Shown: positions 16,847-25,528 of the stretch, piece after piece
Layout of the letters: each line of letters begins with the position of its first letter
Numbering within the stretch: the stretch's first letter is position 1
DNA from: Nocardia aurea
GTDB taxonomy: Bacteria > Actinomycetota > Actinomycetes > Mycobacteriales > Mycobacteriaceae
Direction: 5' to 3'
Assembly (NCBI RefSeq): GCF_003123685.1
Contig: NZ_QCYJ01000085.1
Location: 336,262-400,261, forward strand
DNA length: 64,000 nt
Notes under the pieces: model-generated
The model's database searches: none
Told to the model about the DNA's origin: nothing
Seen by the model: only the letters and a program-made list of their open reading frames with translations
Position numbers and translations under genes: made by a program

Positions 16847-17238
16847 CCATCGAACCTGCGGGAAGCGGCGGCGGTACCGGCACGATGGCGAAGCCGAACT
16901 CCTCCAGCCTGGCCGATGTCATCGACACCATTCTCGACAAGGGCCTGGTCATCGACGCGTTCGCCAGAGTGTCGCTGGTCGGCATCGAACTGGTGACCAT
17001 CGACGCGCGCGTCGTGGTGGCGAGTGTCGACACGTATCTGCGTTTCGCCGAGGCGGTCAACCGGCTCGAGATATCGAGCAGTGAACCGAAGGGCCTGACC
17101 GATATCGTCGGCGGTGTCACCGAAGGCGCGGCGAAACACAAGACGAAGGGCGCGCTGGAAGCAGCGGGGGAGAAGGTCGGTGACTTCCTCGGTGACGTGC
17201 AGGAAAAGCGCCGGCAATCCAGTCGCGAGGAGCGGTGA
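16843..17238 (+). CDS. gvpA: Gas vesicle structural protein GvpA
   Basis: GvpA is the small hydrophobic protein that forms the gas-vesicle shell. Residues about 21-72 (SLADVIDTILDKGLVIDAFA, then VSLVGIELVTIDARVVVASV) match the conserved shell domain. The 131-residue product is longer than cyanobacterial GvpA because of a polar tail of about 60 residues, as is common in actinomycetes. The ATG overlaps the previous stop (ATGA). The gvpJ and gvpS products below are related but diverged. Confidence 0.92.
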   Translation: MTIEPAGSGGGTGTMAKPNSSSLADVIDTILDKGLVIDAFARVSLVGIELVTIDARVVVASVDTYLRFAEAVNRLEISSSEPKGLTDIVGGVTEGAAKHKTKGALEAAGEKVGDFLGDVQEKRRQSSREER

Positions 17239-17999
17239 TGGGTACCGACACGACCGGGGTCTACGTCTACGGCATCGTGCCCGCCGACGTCGAGCCCGAG
17301 CCGCACGCCATCGGCGTCGGCGAACCGCCCGGGGAAGTCGCGGTGGTTCGCCACGGCGAGATCGCCGCGCTGATCAGCACGCTCACCTCCGATCGGCCCC
17401 TCGGCACACCCGAGGATCTCACCGTTCACGCCGAGTTGCTCGACGGGTCGGCCACCGTGGCACCGGTGCTGCCCTTGCGGTTCGGCGCGGTCATGACCGA
17501 TGTCGAGGCGGTGGAGAGCGAGTTGCTGGAGGCGAACGAGACCGAATTCGAGGCAGCTCTGGCCGAACTCGAGGGTCGCGCGCAATTCGTGATCAGGGGC
17601 CGTTATGTCGAGGACACCGTCCTGCGGGAACTGCTCGACGAGAACGCCGAGGCGGCTCGACTCCGAGAGGAGATCCGCGACAGATCCGAGGACGCCACCC
17701 GCGATTCCCGGATCGCGTTGGGCGAGTTGATCAATCAGGCGATCGAGGTCAAACGAGCCGAGGACACCCGCAGGACGGTTTCCGAACTCGAGAGGTTCGA
17801 GCCGCTGATCAACCACCGCGAACCGAGCAGCGAGGAGGACGCCGTCCACATCGCGGTGCTGGTGGAGTTGGCACGGCAACAGGAACTGGAAGACACTCTG
17901 CGTCGGCTCGCCGAGGACTGGGACAACCGGGTGGAGTTGGACCTGCTCGGACCGATGGCGGCTTACGACTTCGTCACCAAGCGGGAACCCGCGGGGTGA
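17238..17999 (+). CDS. gvpF: Gas vesicle protein GvpF (GvpL/GvpF family)
   Basis: This 253-residue accessory protein is predicted to bind GvpA during nucleation. The N-terminal ferredoxin-like domain begins GVYVYGIVPADV and includes LTVHAELLDGSATVAPVLPL with the family's RFG motif. A charged helical middle and a second alpha/beta domain follow. ATG 17238 overlaps the gvpA stop by one base; an in-frame GTG at 17235 is possible. A second family member, gvpL, is at 18976. Confidence 0.9.
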   Translation: MGTDTTGVYVYGIVPADVEPEPHAIGVGEPPGEVAVVRHGEIAALISTLTSDRPLGTPEDLTVHAELLDGSATVAPVLPLRFGAVMTDVEAVESELLEANETEFEAALAELEGRAQFVIRGRYVEDTVLRELLDENAEAARLREEIRDRSEDATRDSRIALGELINQAIEVKRAEDTRRTVSELERFEPLINHREPSSEEDAVHIAVLVELARQQELEDTLRRLAEDWDNRVELDLLGPMAAYDFVTKREPAG

Positions 18000-18003
18000 G
18001 GTC

Positions 18004-18261
18004 ATGGGCCTGCTCTCAGCGATAGTGGGGTTGCCCCTCGCGCCGGTGCGCGGGGTGATCTGGCTCAGCGAAGTGATCCAGGACCAGGTCGAGCAGCAGA
18101 TGCATGATCCCGCGGCGCTACGCGGCGAACTCGAGGAGATCGATCGCGCTGCCGCGGCCGGGCGCATCTCCGACGCGGAGGCCAGGGATGCCCAGCAGGC
18201 GGTCCTGGATCGTATGACCGGAACCGCGGATGACACGACCGGGTCCGACCGGAAGGAGTGA
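18004..18261 (+). CDS. gvpG: Gas vesicle protein GvpG
   Basis: This 85-residue protein begins MGLLSAIVGLPLAPVRGVIW, typical of GvpG, followed by an amphipathic helix and an acidic tail. GvpG is an accessory factor in vesicle assembly thought to bind GvpA. It follows gvpF by 4 bp and overlaps the gvpO start (GTGA). Confidence 0.88.
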   Translation: MGLLSAIVGLPLAPVRGVIWLSEVIQDQVEQQMHDPAALRGELEEIDRAAAAGRISDAEARDAQQAVLDRMTGTADDTTGSDRKE

Positions 18262-18596
18262 CCCGAGTGACCAACAAGAGCGCTTCCGACAATGCCGACC
18301 TCTCGGGCTCCGAGGCGCAACCCGCCCTGACCGCGTCCCGAGCCGCCGCGGCGGCGTGCGAACGACTCGAGGAACTGACGTCCAAACCGATGCAGGGCGT
18401 GACCTGCATGGAGCCGACTGAGGACGGCTGGCTGGTGGAGATCGAGGTACTCGAAGACCGCCACATCCCCCCGTCGGCCGACATTCTGGCGCTCTACGAG
18501 GTGGAGATCGATCTCGACGGGAATCTGCTGGCCTATCGCAGGATCAATCGCTACAACCGCAGTAGCACCGACATCGGCGGGAGGGGGCGGCGATGA
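18258..18596 (+). CDS. gvpO: Gas vesicle protein GvpO
   Basis: This 112-residue product has a disordered first third. The conserved GvpO domain follows, recognisable by GVTCMEPTEDGWLVEIEVLE, ALYEVEIDLDGNLLAYRRINRY. GvpO is required for vesicle formation in haloarchaea, and its role in bacteria is less clear. GTG 18258 overlaps the gvpG stop; another in-frame GTG lies 9 nt downstream. Confidence 0.88.
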   Translation: MTRVTNKSASDNADLSGSEAQPALTASRAAAAACERLEELTSKPMQGVTCMEPTEDGWLVEIEVLEDRHIPPSADILALYEVEIDLDGNLLAYRRINRYNRSSTDIGGRGRR

Positions 18597-18979
18597 CGGT
18601 GGTGGGAGGCGGATCGTCGTCGCCGCAGCCCTACGGCGGGGGGCATCAGTCGACGAATCTCGCCGATATCCTGGAGCGAGTTCTCGACAAGGGGTTGGTG
18701 ATCGCGGGCGACATCCAGGTCAACCTGCTCGACATCGAACTGCTCACCATCAAACTGCGATTGGTGATCGCCTCGTTGGAGACGGCGAAGTCGGTAGGCA
18801 TCGACTGGTGGGAGACCGATCCCTGGCTCAACAGCAACGCCCGCATGCTGGAGAAGCAGGATCGGGATCTCGAACTGGAGAATCGGGAACTGCGCGACCG
18901 GATCGCCCGACTGGAAGCGGCGAACGAACACAGCCGACTCATCGAACGCGGTCACGAACGCGAGGAGGAACGGTCGTGA
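18593..18979 (+). CDS. gvpJ: Gas vesicle protein GvpJ
   Basis: This GvpA-related minor shell or nucleation protein has 128 residues. The core NLADILERVLDKGLVIAGDI, then LLDIELLTIKLRLVIASLE is followed by the GvpJ-type segment GIDWWETDP. The C-terminal third is a charged, probably coiled helix. It overlaps gvpO by ATGA. Confidence 0.88.
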   Translation: MTVVGGGSSSPQPYGGGHQSTNLADILERVLDKGLVIAGDIQVNLLDIELLTIKLRLVIASLETAKSVGIDWWETDPWLNSNARMLEKQDRDLELENRELRDRIARLEAANEHSRLIERGHEREEERS

Positions 18980-19773
18980 CCGGCGGTCTCGGGGTCTGGC
19001 TCTACGCGGTCACATCCAGCCGTGATGCCGGGCGGGAACTACCCGGCGGATTGACCGGCGTCGCGGGCGAGCCGGTGCGGACGGTGGTCTCCGACGACCT
19101 GATCGCAGTCGTCGGCTCGGTGCCGCTCGAGGTTTTCGGCGAGCAACCGCTGCGCGGGCACTTGGAGGATCTCGACTGGCTGGAGACCACTGCCCGGGCA
19201 CACGACGCGGTCGTCTCCGCCCTGGTTCGGCGCGGTCCCGCCGTTCCGTTACGACTGGCCACCGTCTTCCACGACGAAGACCGGCTGCGCGAATCACTCG
19301 CGGAGCGCCGCGCGGACTTCGGTTCCGCCTTGGCCCTGGTCAGCGGTCGCACCGAGTGGGGAGTCAAGGCCTACGGCGACCGCGCCGCGCTGACAGCCGC
19401 CGTGACCGAGGCCAGAACCGCGAGAACGGGTGGTGGTACCGGAGCCGGTGCCGCGTACCTGGCTCGCCGTCGCGCGCAACTGTCCGCGCAGGAGACGATC
19501 GAACGCGACGCCGCCGAACGGGCCGAACAGATCCATACGAGGTTGGTGCGGCATGCGGCGGCGGGCCGACGCCAAGCGCTGACCGATCCCGCTGTGAGCG
19601 GCCGTCGGGACTGGATGGTGCTCAACGGGACCTACCTCGTCGATGATTCGAGCACCGAGGACTTCGCCGAGACGGTGAGCGGCCTCGGCGTCGAATTCCC
19701 TGGCATCAGACTGGAACTCACCGGGCCGTGGCCGCCGTACTCGTTCGCGGGCACCGAACGAGACCCGCCGTGA
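18976..19773 (+). CDS. gvpL: Gas vesicle protein GvpL (GvpL/GvpF family)
   Basis: This is the second GvpL/F protein of the operon (265 residues), beginning with GTG 18976, which overlaps the gvpJ stop. N-terminal VWLYAVTSS and AVPLRLATVF correspond to GVYVYGI and APVLPLRFG of GvpF. The C-terminal domain ends with ELTGPWPPYSFAG, the usual GvpL/F ending. It acts as an assembly adaptor for shell proteins. Confidence 0.9.
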   Translation: MTGGLGVWLYAVTSSRDAGRELPGGLTGVAGEPVRTVVSDDLIAVVGSVPLEVFGEQPLRGHLEDLDWLETTARAHDAVVSALVRRGPAVPLRLATVFHDEDRLRESLAERRADFGSALALVSGRTEWGVKAYGDRAALTAAVTEARTARTGGGTGAGAAYLARRRAQLSAQETIERDAAERAEQIHTRLVRHAAAGRRQALTDPAVSGRRDWMVLNGTYLVDDSSTEDFAETVSGLGVEFPGIRLELTGPWPPYSFAGTERDPP

Positions 19774-19991
19774 CCCGGCCCGACCCGACGACCGACGGCG
19801 AGCGTCGCGTCGCTCTGGTCGACCTGCTCGACCGCGTGCTCGCCGGGGGTGTGGTGATCTCCGGCGACATCAAACTGGCCATCGCCGACGTCGACCTGGT
19901 CCAGATCTCGTTGCGCGCCCTCATCTCCTCCATCAGCACACTGTCGACGCCCTCGTGCGCCGTGGAGTCGAATCGGCGCGGCGATGACTGA
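19770..19991 (+). CDS. gvpS: Gas vesicle protein GvpS (short GvpA paralogue)
   Basis: This 73-residue protein is essentially one GvpA-type domain (VALVDLLDRVLAGGVVISGD, LAIADVDLVQISLRALISSI). In actinomycete clusters the GvpA-like gene between gvpL and gvpK is gvpS. GTG 19770 overlaps the gvpL stop, and its own stop lies inside the start of gvpK. Confidence 0.85.
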   Translation: MTRPDPTTDGERRVALVDLLDRVLAGGVVISGDIKLAIADVDLVQISLRALISSISTLSTPSCAVESNRRGDD

Positions 19992-20289
19992 ATTCGGCGG
20001 CATCCCGCCGCGTATCGACACCGATCCGGAATCCGTCGAACGCGGGTTGGTCACGCTCGTCCTCACCCTGGTGGAACTGCTGCGCCAGCTGATGGAGCGT
20101 CAAGCGTTACGACGCGTCGACGCGGGTGACCTGACAGACACCCAGATCGAACGGGTCGGCACCACGCTGATGCTGCTCGAACAGCGCATGGACGAACTAC
20201 GCGACCACTTCGGGCTCACTCCGCAAGACCTCAATATCGACCTCGGGCCGCTCGGGACGCTGCTCCCGCGTGACCCCATCGACCCGTGA
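19984..20289 (+). CDS. gvpK: Gas vesicle protein GvpK
   Basis: This 101-residue accessory protein has the family features VERGLVTLVLTLVELLRQLM, ERQALRRVDAGDLTDTQIER and a Leu-rich helix ending near FGLTPQDLNIDLGPLG. It overlaps gvpS by 8 bp and is the last gene of the operon. No gvpN or gvpC is present, as in other compact actinomycete clusters. Confidence 0.9.
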   Translation: MTEFGGIPPRIDTDPESVERGLVTLVLTLVELLRQLMERQALRRVDAGDLTDTQIERVGTTLMLLEQRMDELRDHFGLTPQDLNIDLGPLGTLLPRDPIDP

Positions 20290-20308
20290 GGCACGTGAAC
20301 TCGGGACA

Positions 20309-20698
20309 CTAGGCCGAGGTCGGGGCTGATTCGCCGAGCTGTTCGGCTTCGCGGGCGTAGTCGTCGAGCAGGGAGCAGACCGCGCTCCGGGAATCGGCAC
20401 CGATACCGGCTGCCATGAGCAGCGGCACGAGTGCGCGACGGGATTGCCGGTAGCACCGACGGTTGTACTGCTGGTCGACGCCGTGGGCGATGTTGTCGAA
20501 AGCGAGCGCGGCGTTCTGTACCGCGTTGAGCAGATCGTGTTCGGTGGCCGCGTCGAGGTGCTCGGTCGGGCCGAGTGCGACGCCGAGTTGCGCCGCGCGC
20601 GACACCGCCATCCGGGTGACCATTCGGTGGTGGTGGTCGGCAGCGGGGCCGGTGGTATCGGCGTGGATCGTCTCGTCGGAGCGAATGGTGGCGGTCAT
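20309..20698 (-). CDS. Hypothetical protein (129 aa), predicted stress-regulated
   Basis: The frame begins at ATG 20698 with GAGGAC upstream; an open extension to 20836 runs through the promoter and is rejected. The product is soluble and mostly helical, with a His cluster (DHHHRMVTRM) near residue 22 and NRRCYRQSRRALVPLLMAAG in the middle. No family is recognised. A near-ideal SigF-type promoter lies 76 bp upstream. It is convergent with gvpK, 19 bp away. Confidence 0.6.
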   Translation of the reverse strand: MTATIRSDETIHADTTGPAADHHHRMVTRMAVSRAAQLGVALGPTEHLDAATEHDLLNAVQNAALAFDNIAHGVDQQYNRRCYRQSRRALVPLLMAAGIGADSRSAVCSLLDDYAREAEQLGESAPTSA

Positions 20699-20773
20699 GG
20701 CGTCCTCGAATACAACGGAGCTGACAGGCGGCAGAACCGTGGGCCGCGCGGCCACGGTATCGGCGCCGTCGGC

Positions 20774-20799
20774 ATACCCTGCCCCGGAGATTCGAAACC
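20774..20799 (-). promoter_or_regulatory. SigF/SigB-type promoter
   Basis: On the minus strand GGTTT (20795-20799), a 15-bp spacer and GGGTAT (20774-20779) form the best match to the stress-sigma consensus in the window. It points at the gene starting at 20698. Confidence 0.6.
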
Positions 20800-20887
20800 G
20801 AACAGAGCCGAGCATCCGGCAGCCGATGCCGGACACGACCGATATCCGCTGCGCTGGAATGGATCTCGGGTCTCGTCGGGTGCACGC

Positions 20888-22447
20888 CTAGCGAGCCGGC
20901 GGCGACGTCTCGGCCATCGATGGGCTTTCGGGACGTGACAGTGCGCTGTCCGGAGAGGCGGTACCCGCCCGCGACGACCGGTCGGAGTGCACCACGGGTT
21001 CGATGACCCACCAGGCGATGGCCGTCCATATCGAGGACAGCAGGACCGCGCCGACGATGTCGGTCGGATAATGCGCACCCGCGTAGAGACGCTGCCCCGC
21101 CACCAGGACGGGAATCATCATCACCGCGACGGCGACGATCCGGTAGGGCCATCGTCGGGTGGTCGCCCAGATGAGTGCGGCGGTGCAGGCGTAGAGCGTC
21201 AGGGAGGCGGCGACGTGCCCGGAAGGGAAACTGGAGGTGGGGGGAAGATCGGGGTTGAGGTGCGGGACCTGTGGTCGGGAGCGGTCGACGATCGCCGTGG
21301 TGGTCAGGAATACGGTGATCTCACCGACCAGTGCGACACCCAGGAACAGCACCGGTCGCAGGCTGCGGAGAACGGCCACCGCCAAGACGGCGACGACGAG
21401 GGCGGCGACGATGATCGCGGTGGTGTTGCCGATTTCGCCGAACACGTCCAGAACGGAAGTGAATGCGGGGGTGCGGTTTTCGGCCAGGGTCGCCACCACG
21501 GTGTGGTCCCACCGCAGCGCGGGGGTGTCGCCCTGCGGGCCGCGCACCAGCATGCCGAGACCGATGAGCGCTCCGACGAGCATGACCCAGGCGACCGCGA
21601 GTTCACCCACCTTGCGCCACGGGTGGGCGGCCAGGGGTGGATGCCGATCCGGGACCGGACGAAGGTCGTCTCGATCGACGGGCGGCACGTCACCCGGGAG
21701 TGGACCGGCGCCTTCGATGTGGGAGTCACCACGCCATCGGTGGAACGCGATCGTGGCCAGCACCAGCCACAGCGTTCCGAGTAGCCAACCGGCGAGGACA
21801 TCGGTGAGGTAGTGCACGCCGAGCGCGATCCGACTGAGCCCAACGGCGGTCACGATCACGACCGCGAACCCGACCGTGACACGGCGGGTGTTCGTTCGCA
21901 GGGCGGGTGCGAAAACCAGCAGGACGATGCCGTAACACACCAGGGAACTCATGGCATGCCCGCTGGGAAAGCTCCAGCCGTCCGTGCGGTAGACGGGTGT
22001 CTGCACCACCGGACGCAGCCGCGCGACGAGCTCTTTGACGACCGGGTTGAGTATCAGCCCGCCCGTCGCCGTGAGCACGACGTAGGCGGCGAGGCGTGGT
22101 TGACGGCGCAGCAGCAGCCAGAGTGTGCTGACGGCGAGCACCAGGATCAGCGTGGCTGTCGCTCCGAGATCGGTGACGCCGGACACGATCTCACGGAGAA
22201 TGGTGTTGCGCGCGACCATCGCGACCACCGTGTCGGTCACCGCCTGATCCGCGGTCAACAGCGGCTCCCAGCGTGCCTTGACGAGTGCTGTCAGCGCGCC
22301 GAATCCGATTCCGATGGCCGCGACACCCGCGAGGGCGACGCCGCCGCGGGCCACGAACCTTTCGGCGGCGGCGACCTCGCTCGGGTGCTCGGCACGGGGG
22401 CGGTCGGCGTCGATCACGACATTCGGATCCTGCCGGTCGACAGACAA
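20888..22447 (-). CDS. Membrane protein with two tandem PAP2 phosphatase domains
   Basis: A TTG start at 22447 is chosen because AGGAGG (22456-22461) lies 8 nt upstream. The 519-residue product carries two PAP2 (type 2 phosphatidic acid phosphatase) domains in one chain. The first has all three motifs: KELVARLRP, PSGH and SRIALGVHYLTD. The second has DRSRP, PSGH and QRLYAGAHYPTD, but Thr replaces the motif-1 Lys and Gln replaces the motif-3 Ser, so it may be weakened. Each domain has about six membrane helices. The likely substrate is a lipid phosphate or prenyl diphosphate. Confidence 0.88.
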   Translation of the reverse strand: MSVDRQDPNVVIDADRPRAEHPSEVAAAERFVARGGVALAGVAAIGIGFGALTALVKARWEPLLTADQAVTDTVVAMVARNTILREIVSGVTDLGATATLILVLAVSTLWLLLRRQPRLAAYVVLTATGGLILNPVVKELVARLRPVVQTPVYRTDGWSFPSGHAMSSLVCYGIVLLVFAPALRTNTRRVTVGFAVVIVTAVGLSRIALGVHYLTDVLAGWLLGTLWLVLATIAFHRWRGDSHIEGAGPLPGDVPPVDRDDLRPVPDRHPPLAAHPWRKVGELAVAWVMLVGALIGLGMLVRGPQGDTPALRWDHTVVATLAENRTPAFTSVLDVFGEIGNTTAIIVAALVVAVLAVAVLRSLRPVLFLGVALVGEITVFLTTTAIVDRSRPQVPHLNPDLPPTSSFPSGHVAASLTLYACTAALIWATTRRWPYRIVAVAVMMIPVLVAGQRLYAGAHYPTDIVGAVLLSSIWTAIAWWVIEPVVHSDRSSRAGTASPDSALSRPESPSMAETSPPAR

Positions 22448-22851
22448 AGGCAATACCTCCTGCGTTCGCGTGATACCCGCCGCGCGGCCGAGACCGCGAC
22501 GAATCACCGGAGAACCGGGGCCGGATATCGTTCCTCGTCCGCGATTGCCCACTATGAGCGGGCGCAATCAATCGAGGCGTACGGCCCGTGCGAAGCTGTA
22601 CATCCGGGCGCCGTCGCGCGTCCGCGGAATTCCCGATCGCGGTCAGGCGATGAGCGCGGTACCGGGATCCTCACCATCGCACTGGTTTTCGGTCTGCGCC
22701 GTCGGTGGCAGATTCGGCGACGGTCCGGCGGCTGTTGCTCCGTGGATCGGCCTGCGCGCGTGGTTGTTTCGGATCCCGGTGTGCTACTCGAGCGAGTGCG
22801 CTACCCGATCGGTCGCGACTCGATCACGAAACAGTCGGTGCGAACCGCGCT
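22448..22851. other. Intergenic region between divergent genes
   Basis: No gene is supported. The TTG-start ribosome binding site of the PAP2 gene and the promoter candidate of the DUF6480-type gene lie at its two ends. Open frames through it lack start signals. Confidence 0.35.
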
Positions 22852-22875
22852 GGTTCGGGCGGCAGGGAGGGGGTA
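22852..22875 (+). promoter_or_regulatory. Candidate SigF-type promoter
   Basis: GGTTC (22852-22856), a 14-bp spacer and GGGTA (22871-22875, then G) precede the small gene at 22917. The geometry is identical to that at 25125-25148. Confidence 0.45.
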
Positions 22876-22916
22876 GTCGCCCGGCGAAGTCCCCACGACA
22901 GGAAGGGAGACCCCCG

Positions 22917-23159
22917 ATGACCGACGATCAAGCCATGGATCCCGACCCGGCCCGCACGCCGGACCTGGAACGCGGTGGCGGCGTGCCACCGGGCGCGACA
23001 CCTCCCGATACGCCGCAGACCAGCGGTTTGTCCGCACCGGAGCCGCGGACGAGCAATCGATTCCCGCCGACCGGAATCATCGCCACCCTGCTGGCGCTCG
23101 CACTCGTGGCGCTGTTCGCCGTCATCGCGATCGGGTTGATCGTGATGATCGTCGACTGA
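22917..23159 (+). CDS. DUF6480-type small single-helix membrane protein
   Basis: GGAAGGGAG precedes the ATG at 22917. Residues 1-48 are Pro/Gly/Asp-rich with DPDPARTPDLERGGGVPPGA, the hallmark of a small actinomycete family that I believe is DUF6480. Residues about 53-78 form one membrane helix. Function is unknown. Homologues are usually small stress-induced genes, which fits the SigF-type promoter upstream and the sigma factor gene next door. Confidence 0.7.
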   Translation: MTDDQAMDPDPARTPDLERGGGVPPGATPPDTPQTSGLSAPEPRTSNRFPPTGIIATLLALALVALFAVIAIGLIVMIVD

Positions 23160-23192
23160 TGATCGAGCGGGAGCCGAACCGGATGACGCCGA

Positions 23193-24008
23193 TCATTCGC
23201 GTTCGGCTTGACGTCGAAGCTGGTCAAGCGTCCGGGACAGGACGCGAGAGATGTGCATCTGGGAGACGTCGAGTTCGTCGGCGATCTGGCTCTGGGTGCG
23301 ATCGTCGAAGAAACGCAGGTGCAGAACTCGGGCTTCGAAGGCAGGCAGTCGGGCGAGTAGCGGAGCGATCGCGAGCGCCTCGTCGGTGATGTCGTAGGCG
23401 GGCTCTATGCGGCCGAGTCCGGCGAGATGACGGGTCGCGCGCTGATCGTCGCTGTTCTCGCTCAGCGGGTCGATCGAGTCGGTGCGATAGCCGTTGTCGG
23501 CGATCAGAGCCTGGGTGACCTCGTTGAGGTCCACACCCAGCTCGGTGGCGATATCCATGGCCGTGGGCGCCCGGCCGAGGTCTTGATACAGCCGGTTGAC
23601 GGTGGGACCGATGCTCTGCTGGAGTTCCTTGATCCGGCGCGGGACCCGCACCGCCCAGGTGTGGTCGCGGAAATGGCGCCGGATCTCGCCCATGATGGTC
23701 GGAATCGCGAAAGCCAGGAATGACGAGCCCTTGTCGGCGTCGAATCTGTCGATCGCCAGAACCAGTCCGAGAGAGGCGATCTGGTAGAGGTCGTCGTGGC
23801 GTTCGCCGCGTCCGGTGAAGCGGCGGGCGATGTGATCGGCCAGCGGCAGGCATCGTCGCACGATGTCCTCACGCATCCGGATCCGATCGGGGGACCGCGG
23901 TTCGAGCGCCGTCAAGAGTTGGAAGAGATCTTCGATGCCGTCATACGAGTCGGCATGCTGTCCGCGACGTCGTGGATCGGCATCGGTGTGCGAGTATCGG
24001 CTGGTCAT
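23193..24008 (-). CDS. SigF/SigB-family RNA polymerase sigma factor
   Basis: This group 3 sigma-70 factor has 271 residues. Region 2 (ADHIARRFTGRGERHDDLYQ, GLVLAIDRFDADKG, IMGEIRRHFRDHTWAVRVPR) is at about residues 50-120. Region 3 follows (IKELQQSIGPTVNRLYQDLG). Region 4 is at the end (ARVLHLRFFDDRTQSQIADE, then SQMHISRVLSRTLDQL). These factors control general stress, pigment and stationary-phase genes. No anti-sigma factor (RsbW/UsfX) or anti-anti-sigma gene is adjacent, so its control must be encoded elsewhere. The ATG at 24008 follows GAGG. Confidence 0.9.
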   Translation of the reverse strand: MTSRYSHTDADPRRRGQHADSYDGIEDLFQLLTALEPRSPDRIRMREDIVRRCLPLADHIARRFTGRGERHDDLYQIASLGLVLAIDRFDADKGSSFLAFAIPTIMGEIRRHFRDHTWAVRVPRRIKELQQSIGPTVNRLYQDLGRAPTAMDIATELGVDLNEVTQALIADNGYRTDSIDPLSENSDDQRATRHLAGLGRIEPAYDITDEALAIAPLLARLPAFEARVLHLRFFDDRTQSQIADELDVSQMHISRVLSRTLDQLRRQAERE

Positions 24009-24167
24009 AGCAACCTCGGACGGCCCATGTGGGGAGCAGACACGGAACGGGCTCTTGTGACTGAACCGGCTCCGTGCGCGAGCCGTCATACCAGTCTTGC
24101 ACACTTGCGAACGACGGGGCCGGGACGAAGCAGGATCTCGCCGCGATCCCGGCGGCCTCGTCTCGCG

Positions 24168-24845
24168 TCAGTTCTGCTCCCCGCGGCCTTCCCTGCTGCC
24201 TTCGTAGGCGAACTCGCGAAGACGACTGACGACTCCGGGTTCGAGCGCGATATCGCCCGGATGGTTGAGTATCGGGTCGAAGAAGTCGGTCCGGTGTTCA
24301 TGGGCATCGGCGTGGTGCAACGTCAGCTCACCCACCCGTCGCGGTGCCGCGCCCAGACCGCTCGCGGTGATCTCGAATCGCACATCGTGGTCACGCAGAT
24401 GCTCGCTCATGGCCTGCAACGAGGCGGAGCCGGGCTGCGGTACGGCGGGTTCGGCGAACAGCCAGGTCAGCCCGGCGTCGCCGAAGCGGTAGGGGAGCAG
24501 ACTGCCGTAACGGGCGCTGGACCAGCCGCGGGCGGCGGTGATCACGAACCGCCCGACCGTACCGGTCCCCGTGGTCGCGAGCGCGAAATCCCAGGGGTTC
24601 TCGTCGCGATCCAGCACACGGAAGGCGAGGCCCATCACATCGGGGACGGCTCCCGGCGTTCCGATTCCTTTGGAGAGCCTGGCGATGACCGCGCGTTCTC
24701 CTGTCCCGAACCAGGGCTCGAATTCGGTGTCGGCGTGGAAACGCCCGGCCAGTTTGATGCCCCGAGGGTGGAAGACACGCGCGTGGCGAACCCGCGCGCC
24801 TGCGTCGAACACGGATTTCACGACGGTGGAGGTGAGATCGGTCAA
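24168..24845 (-). CDS. Catalase-fold protein
   Basis: A TTG start at 24845 is preferred because AAGGAG lies 7 nt upstream. The 225-residue product resembles a reduced catalase core. RHARVFHPRGIKLAGRFHAD aligns with the catalase segment that holds the distal His. SKGIGTPGAVPDVMGLAFRV aligns with the strand region that follows. The usual proximal Tyr motif of full-length catalase is not evident. It may be a heme protein of the catalase superfamily; activity is uncertain. It lies upstream of, and in the same direction as, the sigma factor gene. Confidence 0.6.
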   Translation of the reverse strand: MTDLTSTVVKSVFDAGARVRHARVFHPRGIKLAGRFHADTEFEPWFGTGERAVIARLSKGIGTPGAVPDVMGLAFRVLDRDENPWDFALATTGTGTVGRFVITAARGWSSARYGSLLPYRFGDAGLTWLFAEPAVPQPGSASLQAMSEHLRDHDVRFEITASGLGAAPRRVGELTLHHADAHEHRTDFFDPILNHPGDIALEPGVVSRLREFAYEGSREGRGEQN

Positions 24846-25124
24846 GGTCTGCTCCTTCGGCGTGATCGAGGTAGGTTCTCGGCCCGTTCACGCGGACGTG
24901 CCGAGGCGGCGATCGGTCATTCCCGGCCCGCGACAAGCTCCCGCCGGGTTCGTCGAGCCAGGCAGGACGCCACCCTGGTGGTCATGGTGAGTCCCGCGGA
25001 TCCGGTCGTTCTGCTGGAGGGCACAAAACCGTTCCATGTCGGCTGCCTACCCGTCGATGACGAGGCGAAACCGAGCGTGCCCGGCAGTGGGGCCGACTAT
25101 CGGTGAAGAGGGCGATCACGGCCT
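24846..25124. other. Intergenic region, no gene supported
   Basis: This region separates the catalase-fold gene and the ANTAR gene, which are divergent. I see no start signals or repeats beyond the promoter candidate that begins at 25125. Confidence 0.35.
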
Positions 25125-25148
25125 GGTTCGAACCGGACGAGGCGGGTA
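25125..25148 (+). promoter_or_regulatory. SigF-type promoter of an ANTAR gene
   Basis: GGTTC (25125-25129), a 14-bp spacer and GGGTA (25144-25148, then G) end 9 bp before the ATG at 25159. The mRNA would be nearly leaderless. Confidence 0.55.
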
Positions 25149-25158
25149 GCTGCACACC

Positions 25159-25440
25159 ATGCAGAAGAAGGCAGCGGTCGATGACGCAGTGGTCGCCGCC
25201 GCGCGCGAGACCATAGAGCAGGCCAAAGGTGTGGTGATGCTGGTGTACAGCGTGGACGCCGAGCAGGCATTCGCGATTCTGCGCGCGGCCTCCCAGGACA
25301 CCAATGTGAAGGTTCGCGAGATCGCCACCGAGGTCGTCGCGGAACTTCCCGATCTCGGCATCACACCGGACCTGGAGTCCGTTCGAGAAGCATTGGAGGA
25401 CTTACTGTTCGGCACGCGGGCGGACACACCGCGGAAGTGA
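25159..25440 (+). CDS. Stand-alone ANTAR domain protein (93 aa)
   Basis: The whole protein is an ANTAR RNA-binding domain: ARETIEQAKGVVMLVYSVDA, then EQAFAILRAASQDTNVKVRE. ANTAR domains bind paired RNA hairpins and cause antitermination, usually with a fused sensor that is absent here. No ribosome binding site is visible, in line with a promoter 9 bp before the ATG. It is a close paralogue of the gene at 31349-31648. A strong hairpin terminator follows. Confidence 0.88.
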   Translation: MQKKAAVDDAVVAAARETIEQAKGVVMLVYSVDAEQAFAILRAASQDTNVKVREIATEVVAELPDLGITPDLESVREALEDLLFGTRADTPRK

Positions 25441-25463
25441 GGCGCGGACCCGGCGGCATCGAC

Positions 25464-25498
25464 CACGAAGGCGCGGCCGGGTGGGCCGCGCCTTCGTG
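25464..25498. terminator. Bidirectional hairpin terminator
   Basis: Perfect 15-bp arms (CACGAAGGCGCGGCC and its complement) flank the 5-nt loop GGGTG. It lies between the convergent ANTAR gene and the small gene ending at 25529. Confidence 0.85.
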
Positions 25499-25528
25499 AG
25501 TGGTCCGATCGATGAAAAGGGCTATCGG

